A DNA stretch of 64,000 bases from Bacillota bacterium. GTDB taxonomy: Bacteria; Bacillota; Clostridia; Acetivibrionales; DSM-1351. The notes beneath the pieces were generated by a model that did no database searches, was not told where the DNA came from, and saw only the letters and a list, made by a program, of their open reading frames with translations. The stretch lies in the NCBI GenBank assembly GCA_023409265.1, contig JAEYHZ010000046.1:124001-188000 (forward strand), given 5' to 3'. A program made the position numbers and the translations under genes. Below, in pieces: positions 1 to 8,304 of this stretch. Position 1 is the stretch's first letter, and every line of letters starts with the position of its first letter.

Positions 1-2
1 TT

Positions 3-458
3 AAAAAGATAACCATTTCCGCAATAATAATTGCATTGTATGTTGTAATAATGTTTATTTCTCAAAGCTTTGCTTTTGGGCAGTACCAGATAAGAATTGC
101 CACTTCTCTGTACTCACTAAGCTACATTTACCCATTTCTGATCCTGCCTCTGGGTTTGGCTAATTTCCTGAGCAATACTATAATGGGAGGACTGGGGCCT
201 CTTGATATGTTTGGCGGAATTATTGCAGGTATGGTAACTTCAGGTGCAGTTTATCTTATTAGAAAATTTAACTGGAACAAGTGGCTGATAACGTTACCTA
301 TCGTTTTCGGACCGGGCCTCCTGGTTCCCCTGTGGCTTTCTTACCTTCTTAACGTTCCATATCACGTTCTCGCATTGAGTATCTGTATTGGACAAATTAT
401 TCCTGCAATAGTAGGTGTATCCCTTGTTGAGATACTAAACAAATATATCAAAAATTAA
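3..458 (+). CDS. QueT-family transporter, 5' end outside window
   Basis: The open frame runs from the first bases of the window without a stop, so the gene begins upstream; the TTG at 36 is internal. The visible 151 residues are almost wholly hydrophobic, with about four or five membrane helices. The segments FGQYQIRIATSLYSL and the GGLGPLDMFGGIIAGM loop match the pattern of QueT/DUF988 proteins, substrate-binding (S) components proposed to bring queuosine precursors into Gram-positive cells through an ECF energy-coupling module. Family knowledge suggests a preQ1 riboswitch upstream, but that would lie outside the window. The substrate is inferred from family only. Related QueT-like membrane proteins of unknown substrate remain possible. 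Confidence 0.6.
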   Translation, partial: KKITISAIIIALYVVIMFISQSFAFGQYQIRIATSLYSLSYIYPFLILPLGLANFLSNTIMGGLGPLDMFGGIIAGMVTSGAVYLIRKFNWNKWLITLPIVFGPGLLVPLWLSYLLNVPYHVLALSICIGQIIPAIVGVSLVEILNKYIKN

Positions 459-469
459 TGCCTAAGGGT

Positions 470-511
470 AATACTGGTAAGAATGAAATAATACATCATA
501 CGACCAGTATT
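470..511 (+). terminator. possible terminator hairpin after QueT gene
   Basis: AATACTGGT (470-478) and ACCAGTATT (503-511) form a perfect 9-bp stem with a 24-nt loop, 12 bases after the stop codon. It is followed only by a mixed TTAACAG stretch, not a clean U run, so termination is plausible but not certain. Confidence 0.35.
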
Positions 512-606
512 TAACAGATTTTATGTAATCGGTATAGAGATAAAGATATACTCATTTTTTAACTTATACCCCTATAAGGTAGTTTTTATAAATTTATGTA
601 ACTTTA

Positions 607-634
607 TTGACATAAATTTTTTTAATGTTATAAT
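607..634 (+). promoter_or_regulatory. sigma-A promoter of MarR/EFR1 operon
   Basis: TTGACA (607-612) and TATAAT (629-634) are both perfect consensus hexamers with a 16-bp spacer. A 6-bp dyad, CTTATA-CCCC-TATAAG (563-578), sits just upstream and could bind the MarR product; that link is inference. Confidence 0.7.
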
Positions 635-694
635 ACGAAATAGAAACAATACGACATCGAATATGAAGAGAGCATAATTAACAGGAGGATAGTT

Positions 695-1129
695 ATGAAC
701 AAAGTTAATCCTGAACAAATCGTAAAACTGGATGAGATAATGCATACTATTCAAAAACGCTATAAGAATTACCAGACCGATATTGAAGCCTTGTTTCCTG
801 AAGGTATTACAAGTACGGAGCTCAGCATTATAAAAATAGTAAACTCAAGACCTGAAATAATTATAAAGGAAGTCAGTGAATATCTTGATCTGGCAGGAAG
901 TACTCTTACCAGTGCCATTGACAGACTTGAGAAAAGGAAGCTGATGAGGCGTGTTGTCAGCACTAGAAACAGACGTTCCTTCGGATTGGAATTGACAGAG
1001 GAAGGTATCAGGATAAATACGCTGCATGAAGCTGCAGAGCGGCAAATCTGGTCCAGGATTCTTGGAAAGCTCGAGAATGAACAGGAGCGCGAAACATTTT
1101 TAAGATTATTGGAAGCCATTTCTGAATAA
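695..1129 (+). CDS. MarR-family transcriptional regulator
   Basis: This 144-residue protein is typical MarR length. A winged helix-turn-helix occupies roughly residues 35-106: the recognition region reads DLAGSTLTSAIDRLEKRKL, followed by a wing STRNRRSFGLELTEEG, the classic MarR pattern. Flanking N- and C-terminal helices would form the dimer interface. The ATG has a full AGGAGG site (683-688) and a consensus promoter directly upstream. The next gene starts 32 bp downstream on the same strand with its own GAGGTGAG site, so the two are probably co-transcribed and the regulator probably controls the flavodoxin/ferredoxin gene and itself. The ligand is unknown. Confidence 0.88.
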   Translation: MNKVNPEQIVKLDEIMHTIQKRYKNYQTDIEALFPEGITSTELSIIKIVNSRPEIIIKEVSEYLDLAGSTLTSAIDRLEKRKLMRRVVSTRNRRSFGLELTEEGIRINTLHEAAERQIWSRILGKLENEQERETFLRLLEAISE

Positions 1130-1161
1130 TCCGTTAAAAAGCATAGAATTGAGGTGAGCTA

Positions 1162-1944
1162 ATGAAAACTACTATTTACTATTTTACAGGAACGGGTAAT
1201 TCTCTAAAATGTGCAAGAGACTTGGGTGATAAACTGGGAGATACCCAAGTGATTTCTGTTACTGAAGCAACAGAGAAGGCAGTCAATCCGTTGTCGGATA
1301 ATATCGGAATTGTCTTTCCAGTATATATTTGGGGTATACCACTGATAATATCTGAATTTATAAAAAAACTTTCCAGGGAGAATAAAAATAAGTATATTTT
1401 TGCAGTTGCCACAAATGGGGGAGCTGTGTCGGGGGCACTACGGGTATTACAGAAAAGATTGAGGGCACGAGGCCTGAAGCTTTCAGCCGGATTTTCTCTC
1501 AAAATGCCGTCCAATTTTATCGGCATGCATCAAAGCAGTATTGAGGAGCAGAAGCAGATTTTTTGTCAGGCTGAAACAAAGATGAATGAGATAATTGAAT
1601 ATATTAAAACAGGAAAAACCGGAATCCTCGAGAAAGGTTCATTTATCGAAGGAATTATGAAAACAGGAATAATTTATAGGTTTGCTTCGGTTTTTTTACA
1701 TAAATTCGATAAAGACTTTTGGGTGAATGAAAAGTGTAATGGATGTGGAATGTGTAAAAAAGTTTGTCCTGTAGAAAACATTAAGTTGGAAAACAGCAGG
1801 CCAAAATGGCTGCATCAGTGCGAACAGTGTTATGCCTGTGTTAATTACTGCCCCAGGGAATCAATTCAGTTCAGGAAAATGACTATGGGAAAGCAAAGAT
1901 ATAAAAATCCTTTTGTTGAAGTCAAAGACATTGCGAGGAATTGA
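1162..1944 (+). CDS. EFR1-type flavodoxin/4Fe-4S ferredoxin fusion
   Basis: A 260-residue predicted electron-transfer protein. The N-terminus has a flavodoxin-like FMN loop, FTGTGNSLKCAR (about residues 8-19). The C-terminus carries two [4Fe-4S] motifs, C192-C195-C198-C202 and C220-C223-C226-C230, each ending in Cys-Pro. This order, flavodoxin then 2x[4Fe-4S], is that of the EFR1 family common in Clostridia. It has no signal peptide and should act in the cytoplasm, passing electrons between FMN and the clusters; the partner is unknown. It follows the MarR gene and probably shares its promoter at 607. The flavin cofactor is inferred from the fold. Confidence 0.85.
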   Translation: MKTTIYYFTGTGNSLKCARDLGDKLGDTQVISVTEATEKAVNPLSDNIGIVFPVYIWGIPLIISEFIKKLSRENKNKYIFAVATNGGAVSGALRVLQKRLRARGLKLSAGFSLKMPSNFIGMHQSSIEEQKQIFCQAETKMNEIIEYIKTGKTGILEKGSFIEGIMKTGIIYRFASVFLHKFDKDFWVNEKCNGCGMCKKVCPVENIKLENSRPKWLHQCEQCYACVNYCPRESIQFRKMTMGKQRYKNPFVEVKDIARN

Positions 1945-1985
1945 TTAACCAACTGTTTTTTATATTTCGAATTGAAAATACTGTA

Positions 1986-2046
1986 TTGACAAAGCCATTC
2001 TATAAGAATAGAATGGCTTTGTGACGTTATTCTATATTTATAGAAT
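1986..2046 (+). promoter_or_regulatory. BlaI-operon promoter with two matching operator dyads
   Basis: TTGACA (1986-1991), 17 bp, TAGAAT (2009-2014) form a near-consensus promoter. It is embedded in a perfect 12-bp inverted repeat (1991-2002 with 2009-2020) whose core is ATTCTA-N6-TAGAAT. A second perfect dyad at 2029-2046 has the same core with the same 6-bp spacer. Dyad centres are 32 bp apart, about three helical turns, as expected for two dimers on one face. The first covers the -10 box and the second the start region. The BlaI-type repressor encoded next is the obvious binder. The first palindrome could also help terminate the preceding gene. Confidence 0.7.
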
Positions 2047-2091
2047 GAACATATGAATTTACAATTTTTCATGCAAAAGTGGAGATAAAAT

Positions 2092-2454
2092 ATGAATGAA
2101 ATTCGATTACCAGACTCCGAGTTGAAAGTTATGGGATTTTTATGGGATAAGGGCTATGCCTCAGCGAAAGCTGTTGCTGAATTTATGTCGGAAACCTATG
2201 GCTGGAAAAAGAATACCACATATACTGTTCTTAAAAATCTTACAGCAAAGCAGGTTGTTGAAAGAAAAGAACCTGATTTTATATGCCTTCCTTTGGTGAC
2301 CCGTGAGCAGGTTGGAAAGACTGAAACAAATTCACTTCTCGAAAGATTTTACAAGGGATCTGTAAGTGCACTGATATCAAGCTTTTTGAACGACAGAAAG
2401 CTTTCAAAAGAGGAACTGGAAGAGATAAAAAAAATGATAGATAAAAGCAAATAG
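2092..2454 (+). CDS. BlaI/MecI-family repressor
   Basis: This 120-residue protein has the BlaI/MecI layout: an N-terminal winged helix (about residues 1-75), starting RLPDSELKVMGFLW and including the helix WKKNTTYTVLKNLTAKQVV, then a helical dimerisation tail. Family members repress by binding short dyads and are inactivated by proteolysis when their BlaR1 partner is triggered. The next gene, 12 bp downstream, encodes such a partner, so this is a complete sensor-repressor pair. No beta-lactamase gene adjoins, so the regulon is not evident from the window apart from autoregulation at the two dyads upstream. Confidence 0.9.
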   Translation: MNEIRLPDSELKVMGFLWDKGYASAKAVAEFMSETYGWKKNTTYTVLKNLTAKQVVERKEPDFICLPLVTREQVGKTETNSLLERFYKGSVSALISSFLNDRKLSKEELEEIKKMIDKSK

Positions 2455-2466
2455 GGAGGAAATACC

Positions 2467-5364
2467 ATGCTGACACAATTTCTCTATATATTTTTAAATT
2501 TAGGATTGTTTGGTTCCATTACAGCAGTAGTAACTCTACTGATAAGAGCTATTTTTAGCAGGAGTGTTAAGAAATCAGTCTTTGTGCTGCTATGGCTAAT
2601 TGTCTTTTTGCGCCTTTCGATTCCTGTATCAATCCCATCTCCAACAAGTGTATTTAACCTGATTAAAAATAATGAGTACACTGTAAGCGGGAGTGTAGAT
2701 ATATTACCTGACATTGTGAAGGAAAATTTCGACATTACGAATAATACTCAGATAAACACTCGCCAAACAGTTGAAGTCAGCAAAGAACCAACTAAAATTG
2801 AGGAGCCTGTTAGAAATATGGCAGCTCTTCAAAAAGTTGAAAATCCTTTAGCGCCAGGTGCCGTAGCAAGTTTTATCTGGCTGGGAGGCATTGTAGTGTT
2901 GATTATAATTTATATTGGCATTTACATTGCTGCTATAAACAGGAGCAAAAACTTAAGTTTACTTGATGAAAAATTGCTATATGACTGTAAAAAAATTATT
3001 ACTGTCAAAAGACCGGTTAGTTTGCATCAGAGTAAAGATATCTCTTCTCCATATGTATTTGGAATTTTTCGCTCCAAAATTGTTTTACCTGATATTATGG
3101 GAACTCATGAAAATAAGTCCTTCCAGCATATTATTTTACATGAATTCATACATATTAAACGATTTGACAATCTTATAAAGTTGTTAGCTTTTCTTGTATT
3201 GTGCCTTCATTGGTATAATCCAGTGATATGGTTAAGCTATATTTTTTTACAGAGAGACATGGAAGCTTCCTGCGATGAAAAAGTTGTTAAACTTCTTGGG
3301 GAAAACGCTAAAAAAGCTTATGCAGAATCTCTTTATGAATTTGCCTGTAAAAAAAATACACTTGATTATCCGGGAATTATGACTTTCGGTGAAACAGGTA
3401 CCAAAAAGAGAATAAGAAATATATTAAACTATAAAAAAAGTTCTCTGTCTGCAGTGATTATTGCTTGCTGCCTTATTGTGACCGTACTGGCAGGCTGGGC
3501 CACAAATCCTGTTTCTGCAGTAGTGCTAGCTTCACCGCTTAATAGCAGTAAAGTAGTATATGCAGCTGAAGAAGGCCTGTACAGCACCGGTCTGGAAGGA
3601 AGTAAACCTGTGTTGCTGGTCAAAGGCTCTGGTATTTACCGGCCTGTTTTTTCGGAAACGGGAAGAGAGGTTGCTTACTTGCAGAATGATTCGCTCTATG
3701 CCTTTGACTTCAAAAGTAAGAAATCCAGAACTCTTGCAAAAAGTGTAGATTCGTTCTGTTCCGGAAAAAATGAAGAATTCTATGTTTCATTGAAGCAGTC
3801 CGGAATAGTATCGGTTAATGCAATAAATTCAAAAAGATCTACAATAGTCACTGCTCAGAAAGATACATTTTTCATAAATTTAAAGCTTTCTCCTAACGGA
3901 CAGTTCCTGGCGTATGACTCCGTTCCGGATGGTGTTAATAATCAGGACAAAGGAGGGACCTGGCTGTATGATACCAAATCTAAAAAAAGCAAGTTGATAG
4001 TAAAGGCATCGGCAATGGACCATGCTTCAATGGGTATCAAACCTGCTGCCGGCAATTGGTCACCTGATTCCGGAAGAATATTTATATGGTTAATGTCTCA
4101 ATCAGGTTCTTTATCGGCAGATGGTGTGGGGACAGCTGTTTACGACGTTGCATCGGGAAAATTGTTGGAACTTGATGCTGTAGCTTTAGCTTATGATGAA
4201 AACCTGAATTATCTGGACAGAAACAACTTTGCATTAATATCCGGTGGCAGCAGAATGATGTTTGAGGCAAAAACAATAAGCCTTTTTGACCTGCAGAAAG
4301 GATTGTCCCCTGAGAGCATTAATATTGGAAACAAAGTTCCGAGTACGCCATATTATTCTGCAGATGGCAAAAGACTGGTTTTCTCAGCATCGCAGGCTGC
4401 AAATCCGGCAGACGATTATAAAAAACAGATATCTTCAATTGCAGCCAGGCAGCTTTATCTCAGATCCGAGGGTAAGCTTTACTCACTGACAAATGATGGT
4501 TCATACCGCTCTGAAGCACCAAGATTCCTCAAGGATAATAACTATATATTATTTGCCAGAGTAAGTACTAATGGGGAGAAAAGCATCTGGTTAATGGACA
4601 GTGACGGAAAAAATATGAAAAAACTAGCGGGATGGAAATATAAAGGTACGGATGACAGAGATACCGATTTTTATGGGCGAATTGAGTGGAATAACATGTT
4701 TGATGTATTTGATGCAACTGAAAATAAAAATACCGGTAAAAACGTAATAAATGAGAACGAAATTCCTCACGACACTGAAAACTCCATCAGGGCTGTTGGT
4801 AAATCTGATTACGGAACTTTAACAATAAAAGCAGTTGGAGCAGAAGAAACGGGTCAGTTGGGAGCTGATTCAAGCTTTGGAAAAGCTGAAGACTACTCTT
4901 TTAGAGGCAATTATCAGATTGTTTTTGAGGATAAGGCCGGCACAGTAAAGACAATATGCGAAATAAAGGATTTAAGTATTATACAACCTGAAAAGACTCC
5001 CGTAAATTTGAAAAAGCTCAGAGTAGGTGAGACAGATATATTTTATTTCATTCCTGAATATGCCGGATCAAATGATGTGACAGCCTATTTCTTTGGAGTA
5101 TCAAAGGACGGAAATGCCTTCCTGTTTAATATTGAAAGCAATAAGGCACAGGAGTTTGGCGATGGTAAAGTTTTATCAAATTCAACAGCTATATTAACCA
5201 TGAGCAGTAAGGAGTATACTGCTCCAGAGGTAAAAGGGGATAATGTATTTTTTAAGGCTGTATATAACATGGGAGAGGGTCAGAATCTAATACTTTTCCA
5301 TGTAACCTTTAAAGTAGACGTTAAAAATAGGATTTTATATTTTGTGTCAAAAGAGGAAGTCTAG
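2467..5364 (+). CDS. BlaR1-like M56 protease with beta-propeller sensor region
   Basis: A 965-residue membrane protein preceded by AGGGAGG. Residues 1-345 resemble the transducer of BlaR1/MecR1: hydrophobic helices near 5-30, 35-55 and 132-156, a zinc-protease HEFIH motif at 225-229, the downstream MEASCDEKV segment carrying the third metal ligand, and another helix at about 326-345. BlaR1 proteins then normally carry a penicillin-binding sensor. Here residues about 355-720 instead read as repeated WD40/TolB-like strands (for example LYAFDFKSKKSRTLA, TWLYDTKSKKSKLIV, QLYLRSEGKLYSLTNDGS), followed by a roughly 230-residue C-terminal region I do not recognise. I see no SxxK sensor motif. The ligand is therefore probably not a beta-lactam. 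It is co-transcribed with the BlaI gene. Confidence 0.8.
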   Translation: MLTQFLYIFLNLGLFGSITAVVTLLIRAIFSRSVKKSVFVLLWLIVFLRLSIPVSIPSPTSVFNLIKNNEYTVSGSVDILPDIVKENFDITNNTQINTRQTVEVSKEPTKIEEPVRNMAALQKVENPLAPGAVASFIWLGGIVVLIIIYIGIYIAAINRSKNLSLLDEKLLYDCKKIITVKRPVSLHQSKDISSPYVFGIFRSKIVLPDIMGTHENKSFQHIILHEFIHIKRFDNLIKLLAFLVLCLHWYNPVIWLSYIFLQRDMEASCDEKVVKLLGENAKKAYAESLYEFACKKNTLDYPGIMTFGETGTKKRIRNILNYKKSSLSAVIIACCLIVTVLAGWATNPVSAVVLASPLNSSKVVYAAEEGLYSTGLEGSKPVLLVKGSGIYRPVFSETGREVAYLQNDSLYAFDFKSKKSRTLAKSVDSFCSGKNEEFYVSLKQSGIVSVNAINSKRSTIVTAQKDTFFINLKLSPNGQFLAYDSVPDGVNNQDKGGTWLYDTKSKKSKLIVKASAMDHASMGIKPAAGNWSPDSGRIFIWLMSQSGSLSADGVGTAVYDVASGKLLELDAVALAYDENLNYLDRNNFALISGGSRMMFEAKTISLFDLQKGLSPESINIGNKVPSTPYYSADGKRLVFSASQAANPADDYKKQISSIAARQLYLRSEGKLYSLTNDGSYRSEAPRFLKDNNYILFARVSTNGEKSIWLMDSDGKNMKKLAGWKYKGTDDRDTDFYGRIEWNNMFDVFDATENKNTGKNVINENEIPHDTENSIRAVGKSDYGTLTIKAVGAEETGQLGADSSFGKAEDYSFRGNYQIVFEDKAGTVKTICEIKDLSIIQPEKTPVNLKKLRVGETDIFYFIPEYAGSNDVTAYFFGVSKDGNAFLFNIESNKAQEFGDGKVLSNSTAILTMSSKEYTAPEVKGDNVFFKAVYNMGEGQNLILFHVTFKVDVKNRILYFVSKEEV

Positions 5365-5382
5365 TTTGTAAAATTTTGATTA

Positions 5383-5434
5383 GTTGACATAAAACGATGT
5401 TCTTTGTTAACATAAAACCATCTGAGTATATGAT
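5383..5434 (+). promoter_or_regulatory. chitinase promoter with 22-bp-spaced direct repeat
   Basis: Two copies of GTTRACATAAAACSAT lie at 5383-5398 and 5405-5420, exactly 22 bp apart. The second contains TTAACA (5406-5411), which has TATGAT (5429-5434) at 17 bp, a plausible promoter for the secreted GH18 gene. The two-turn spacing suggests an activator or repressor site; no regulator is identified. Confidence 0.4.
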
Positions 5435-5458
5435 ATTGCGGTAGAGGGGTAGAGGCTT

Positions 5459-6910
5459 ATGATGGGATTATTGCGCATTGAACGTCTGTTTTCGTTATTT
5501 CTGGTTTTTATTCTGACTCTGACAAGTTTATTGGGGGCTTCAGTTTACGGTGCAAGGGATAAAACCGCACCGGCTGCACCTACTAATTTGAAGGTAACCT
5601 CGGTTTCCGGTACATCAGTTTCGTTGAGTTGGAATAAATCAACCGATAATATAGGTGTAACAGCATATTATGTATACCGTGATAGTGTATATATTGGTAA
5701 AGCTACTACGACTACATATACATCAATCGGACTGGCGGCTGGAAAAACTTACAAGTATTATGTAAAAGCACTGGATGCAGCATACAATATTTCAGCAAGC
5801 AGTAATACCATCACGGTTTCAACACCTGTGTCAACTTCACCTCCATCAACTGCTCCTGCAAAAAAGGTGGTAGGCTATTATGCAGCATGGGCTGCATACA
5901 GCGGCTTCACTCCTGACAAACTGGATACCGGCAGGCTGACACACATTAATTACTCTTTTGCCAATATAGGGACTGACCTTAAGATTAGCTTGGGTTATCC
6001 CGATATTGATCAGGCCAATTTTACAAAACTTAATGCATTAAAAATAGCTAATCCCGACCTGAAAACTCTTATTTCAGTAGGAGGATGGTCCTGGTCAGGA
6101 AGATTTTCCGATGCTGCTCTTACAGACTCATCAAGGACAGCTTTTGCAGACAGCTGTGTAGATTTCATTGTAAAGTACGGTTTTGACGGTATTGATATTG
6201 ATTGGGAATATCCTGTTAGCGGAGGTATGGCAACCAATGTGAAGAGGACTGTGGACAAACAGAACTTTACTCTTTTAATGAAAACTCTTCGTGAAAAACT
6301 CAATGCCAGAACCTCAATTGACGGAAAGCGATACCTGCTTACAATGGCCGGAGCGGCAGGAGACTGGTATATCAGCAACACTGAGCTGGGTCTAATTAAT
6401 TCATATGTGGATTTTGCAAATGTCATGACTTATGATATTCATGGAACATGGGATGGATTTACAGATTTTAATGCTCCGCTTTACAATAATACCGACAATT
6501 CACCTCAATACAAATGGAGTGTTGACGCTACAGTGAATTCCTGGCTAAAAACCGGATTTCCAGCCGGGAAACTCATTGTGGGCATACCGTTTTATGGTAT
6601 TAAGTACAATGGAGTAAATAATTCAAACAACGGTTTGTACCAGACCTTCACGGGAGGCACATCCGTGGCTTACTCCACAATAGCGGGCAGCTACCTGAAT
6701 ACACCGGGATATGTACGGTACTTCCACCAACAGTCAATGGTACCTTGGCTCTTTAACGGCTCAACCTTTATCAGCTATGATGACGGACAGTCAATTGGAT
6801 TGAAAGCCCAGTACATTAAAACCAAAAACCTTGGTGGTGCGGCTGTCTGGGAGCTCAGCCAGGACCCGGGAAAAGTTCTTCTTGAAGCTCTTTATAATGG
6901 GCTGAAATAA
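5459..6910 (+). CDS. Secreted GH18 chitinase-like protein with FnIII domain
   Basis: A 483-residue protein. Residues 1-32 form a signal peptide ending near VYGA. A fibronectin type III module follows (about 36-122; PTNLKVTSVSGTSVSLSW start), then a Thr/Ser/Pro linker and a GH18 TIM barrel (about 135-483). The GH18 signature DGIDIDWEYP gives D243, D246, D248 and catalytic acid E250; the SVGGW strand lies at about 206-210. All residues needed for substrate-assisted hydrolysis of beta-1,4-GlcNAc linkages are present. No dockerin is seen, so it is not cellulosomal on this evidence. GH18 also includes endo-GlcNAcases and spore-cortex enzymes, so the exact substrate is open. A paralogue lies 90 bp downstream. 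Confidence 0.88.
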   Translation: MMGLLRIERLFSLFLVFILTLTSLLGASVYGARDKTAPAAPTNLKVTSVSGTSVSLSWNKSTDNIGVTAYYVYRDSVYIGKATTTTYTSIGLAAGKTYKYYVKALDAAYNISASSNTITVSTPVSTSPPSTAPAKKVVGYYAAWAAYSGFTPDKLDTGRLTHINYSFANIGTDLKISLGYPDIDQANFTKLNALKIANPDLKTLISVGGWSWSGRFSDAALTDSSRTAFADSCVDFIVKYGFDGIDIDWEYPVSGGMATNVKRTVDKQNFTLLMKTLREKLNARTSIDGKRYLLTMAGAAGDWYISNTELGLINSYVDFANVMTYDIHGTWDGFTDFNAPLYNNTDNSPQYKWSVDATVNSWLKTGFPAGKLIVGIPFYGIKYNGVNNSNNGLYQTFTGGTSVAYSTIAGSYLNTPGYVRYFHQQSMVPWLFNGSTFISYDDGQSIGLKAQYIKTKNLGGAAVWELSQDPGKVLLEALYNGLK

Positions 6911-7000
6911 GTGACAAAGACCTGTAGGCTTAACTGTTCCTGAAATACTTCCGATATAGAATATGGATAGAAATCAAGAGATAATTTAAGGGAGTATTTT

Positions 7001-8083
7001 ATGAGTGTGAAAGAAGAGTCTTATAGGGATGACAAAAAAATTGTAGGCTATTATGCCGCTTGGGCTGTACAATCAGGTTTTACTCCTGATAGGATTGATA
7101 CTGAAAAGGTAACACATTTAAATTATGCCTTTGCTGATATTGGAGAGGACCTTAAAATACATCCGGGTTTTCCTCATGTGGATTTTTCAAATTTTGACAA
7201 ATTAAATCAGCTTAAAGAAAAAAATCCAAATCTTAAAACTTTAATCTCTGTCGGCGGGTGGACATGGTCGGGAAAATTCTCGGATGCTGCTTTGACAGAA
7301 CAGTCCAGATCCGATTTTTCCGAGAGTTGTGTCGATTTTATTTTGAAATATAATTTTGATGGTATTGACCTGGATTGGGAATACCCGGTTGGAAATGGAT
7401 TGCCGACCAATGTAACAAGAACTGAAGACAAACAAAACTTTACGCTTCTGTTAAAGGAAATCAGGCGTAGATTAAATCAACAGAGTCAGGCAGATGGAAA
7501 AGAGTACCTGCTTTCAATAGCAGGCGGTCCCGGTCAGTGGTATGTGAATAATACCCAACTGGATATACTGCACCGGTATATTGATTTTGCAACCCTGATG
7601 ACTTATGACATCCATGGAACTGCTGGAGAGTACAGTGATTTCAACGCACCGCTATATGATAACTCCGATTCTTCTCCACAATTCAAATGGAGTGTTGATG
7701 CATCGGTAAATGCGTGGCTGAGCTCCGGATTCCCTCAGGATAAGCTGGTAGTGGGAGTGCCTTTTTACGGACACAAATATGATTTGGTCGATAATGTCAA
7801 CAACGGCTTATATCAGACTTTTTCTGGAGGAGACTTTGTTGAGTATCGTAAACTGGTTGATACTTATCTGTGTGATCCGGGCTATATCAGATATTATCAC
7901 CAGCAGTCAATGGTACCGTGGCTTTATAACGGTTCGAGCTTTATAAGCTACGATGATGAAGAGTCAATTGAATTAAAAGCAAGGTACATTAAAACCAAAA
8001 ACCTCGGTGGAGCAGCTATATGGGAACTCAGCCATGATCCAAACAAAGTGCTCCTGACTGTACTGAATAAAATATTAAAGTAG
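7001..8083 (+). CDS. GH18 chitinase-like protein without signal peptide
   Basis: A 360-residue close paralogue of the upstream secreted enzyme that consists only of the GH18 barrel. It starts MSVKEESYRDDKKIVGYY with a good GGGAG ribosome site and no hydrophobic leader, and I see no frame-shifted signal upstream. The catalytic motif is intact: D120, D123, D125 and E127 in DGIDLDWEYP. Large blocks match the neighbour, such as the DKQNFTLL segment and the C-terminal TKNLGGAA segment, so a tandem duplication is likely. The predicted place is the cytoplasm, where it could cut imported chitooligosaccharides, or the mother cell/spore, where GH18 proteins also act. The location is inferred only from the missing signal. 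Confidence 0.87.
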   Translation: MSVKEESYRDDKKIVGYYAAWAVQSGFTPDRIDTEKVTHLNYAFADIGEDLKIHPGFPHVDFSNFDKLNQLKEKNPNLKTLISVGGWTWSGKFSDAALTEQSRSDFSESCVDFILKYNFDGIDLDWEYPVGNGLPTNVTRTEDKQNFTLLLKEIRRRLNQQSQADGKEYLLSIAGGPGQWYVNNTQLDILHRYIDFATLMTYDIHGTAGEYSDFNAPLYDNSDSSPQFKWSVDASVNAWLSSGFPQDKLVVGVPFYGHKYDLVDNVNNGLYQTFSGGDFVEYRKLVDTYLCDPGYIRYYHQQSMVPWLYNGSSFISYDDEESIELKARYIKTKNLGGAAIWELSHDPNKVLLTVLNKILK

Positions 8084-8084
8084 A

Positions 8085-8186
8085 GTAAATAAAATTAGTG
8101 CTGTTTTACCAAAGCTTATCAAAATATGATTGAGAGTAATATTTTCAATACACGAGTACGTCTTATATAAATGTGGAGGATGGTTA
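8085..8186 (+). repeat. 75-bp direct repeat, copy 1 with tail
   Basis: Positions 8085-8159 repeat at 8202-8276 with 71 of 75 bases identical and no gaps. After a 10-bp unrelated stretch, a shorter match (AATGTGGA, then ATGGTTA) continues the similarity to about 8186. The copy lies directly after the second GH18 stop codon. It contains AAAATATGATTGA, which recurs inverted at 8406-8418. No ORF of note. Confidence 0.8.
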
Positions 8187-8201
8187 TTTGTTGCAAATGC
8201 A

Positions 8202-8304
8202 GTAAATATAATTAGTGCTGTCTTACCAAAGCTTATCAAAATATGATTGAGAGTAATATTTTCAGTACGCGAGTACAAAATAATCCAATGTGGAAGCATG
8301 GTTA
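8202..8304 (+). repeat. 75-bp direct repeat, copy 2 with tail
   Basis: This is the second copy of the 75-bp repeat (8202-8276), exactly 117 bp downstream of copy 1, with a degenerate tail to 8304. It leads into a large palindrome. Together the copies and palindrome account for the 370-bp gene-free stretch 8084-8453. Confidence 0.8.

Noticed and set aside
6010..6426. 138-residue minus-strand ORF inside the secreted GH18 gene
   Set aside because: Shadow of a strongly conserved catalytic domain; the same region in the paralogue gives a similar antisense ORF for the same reason.
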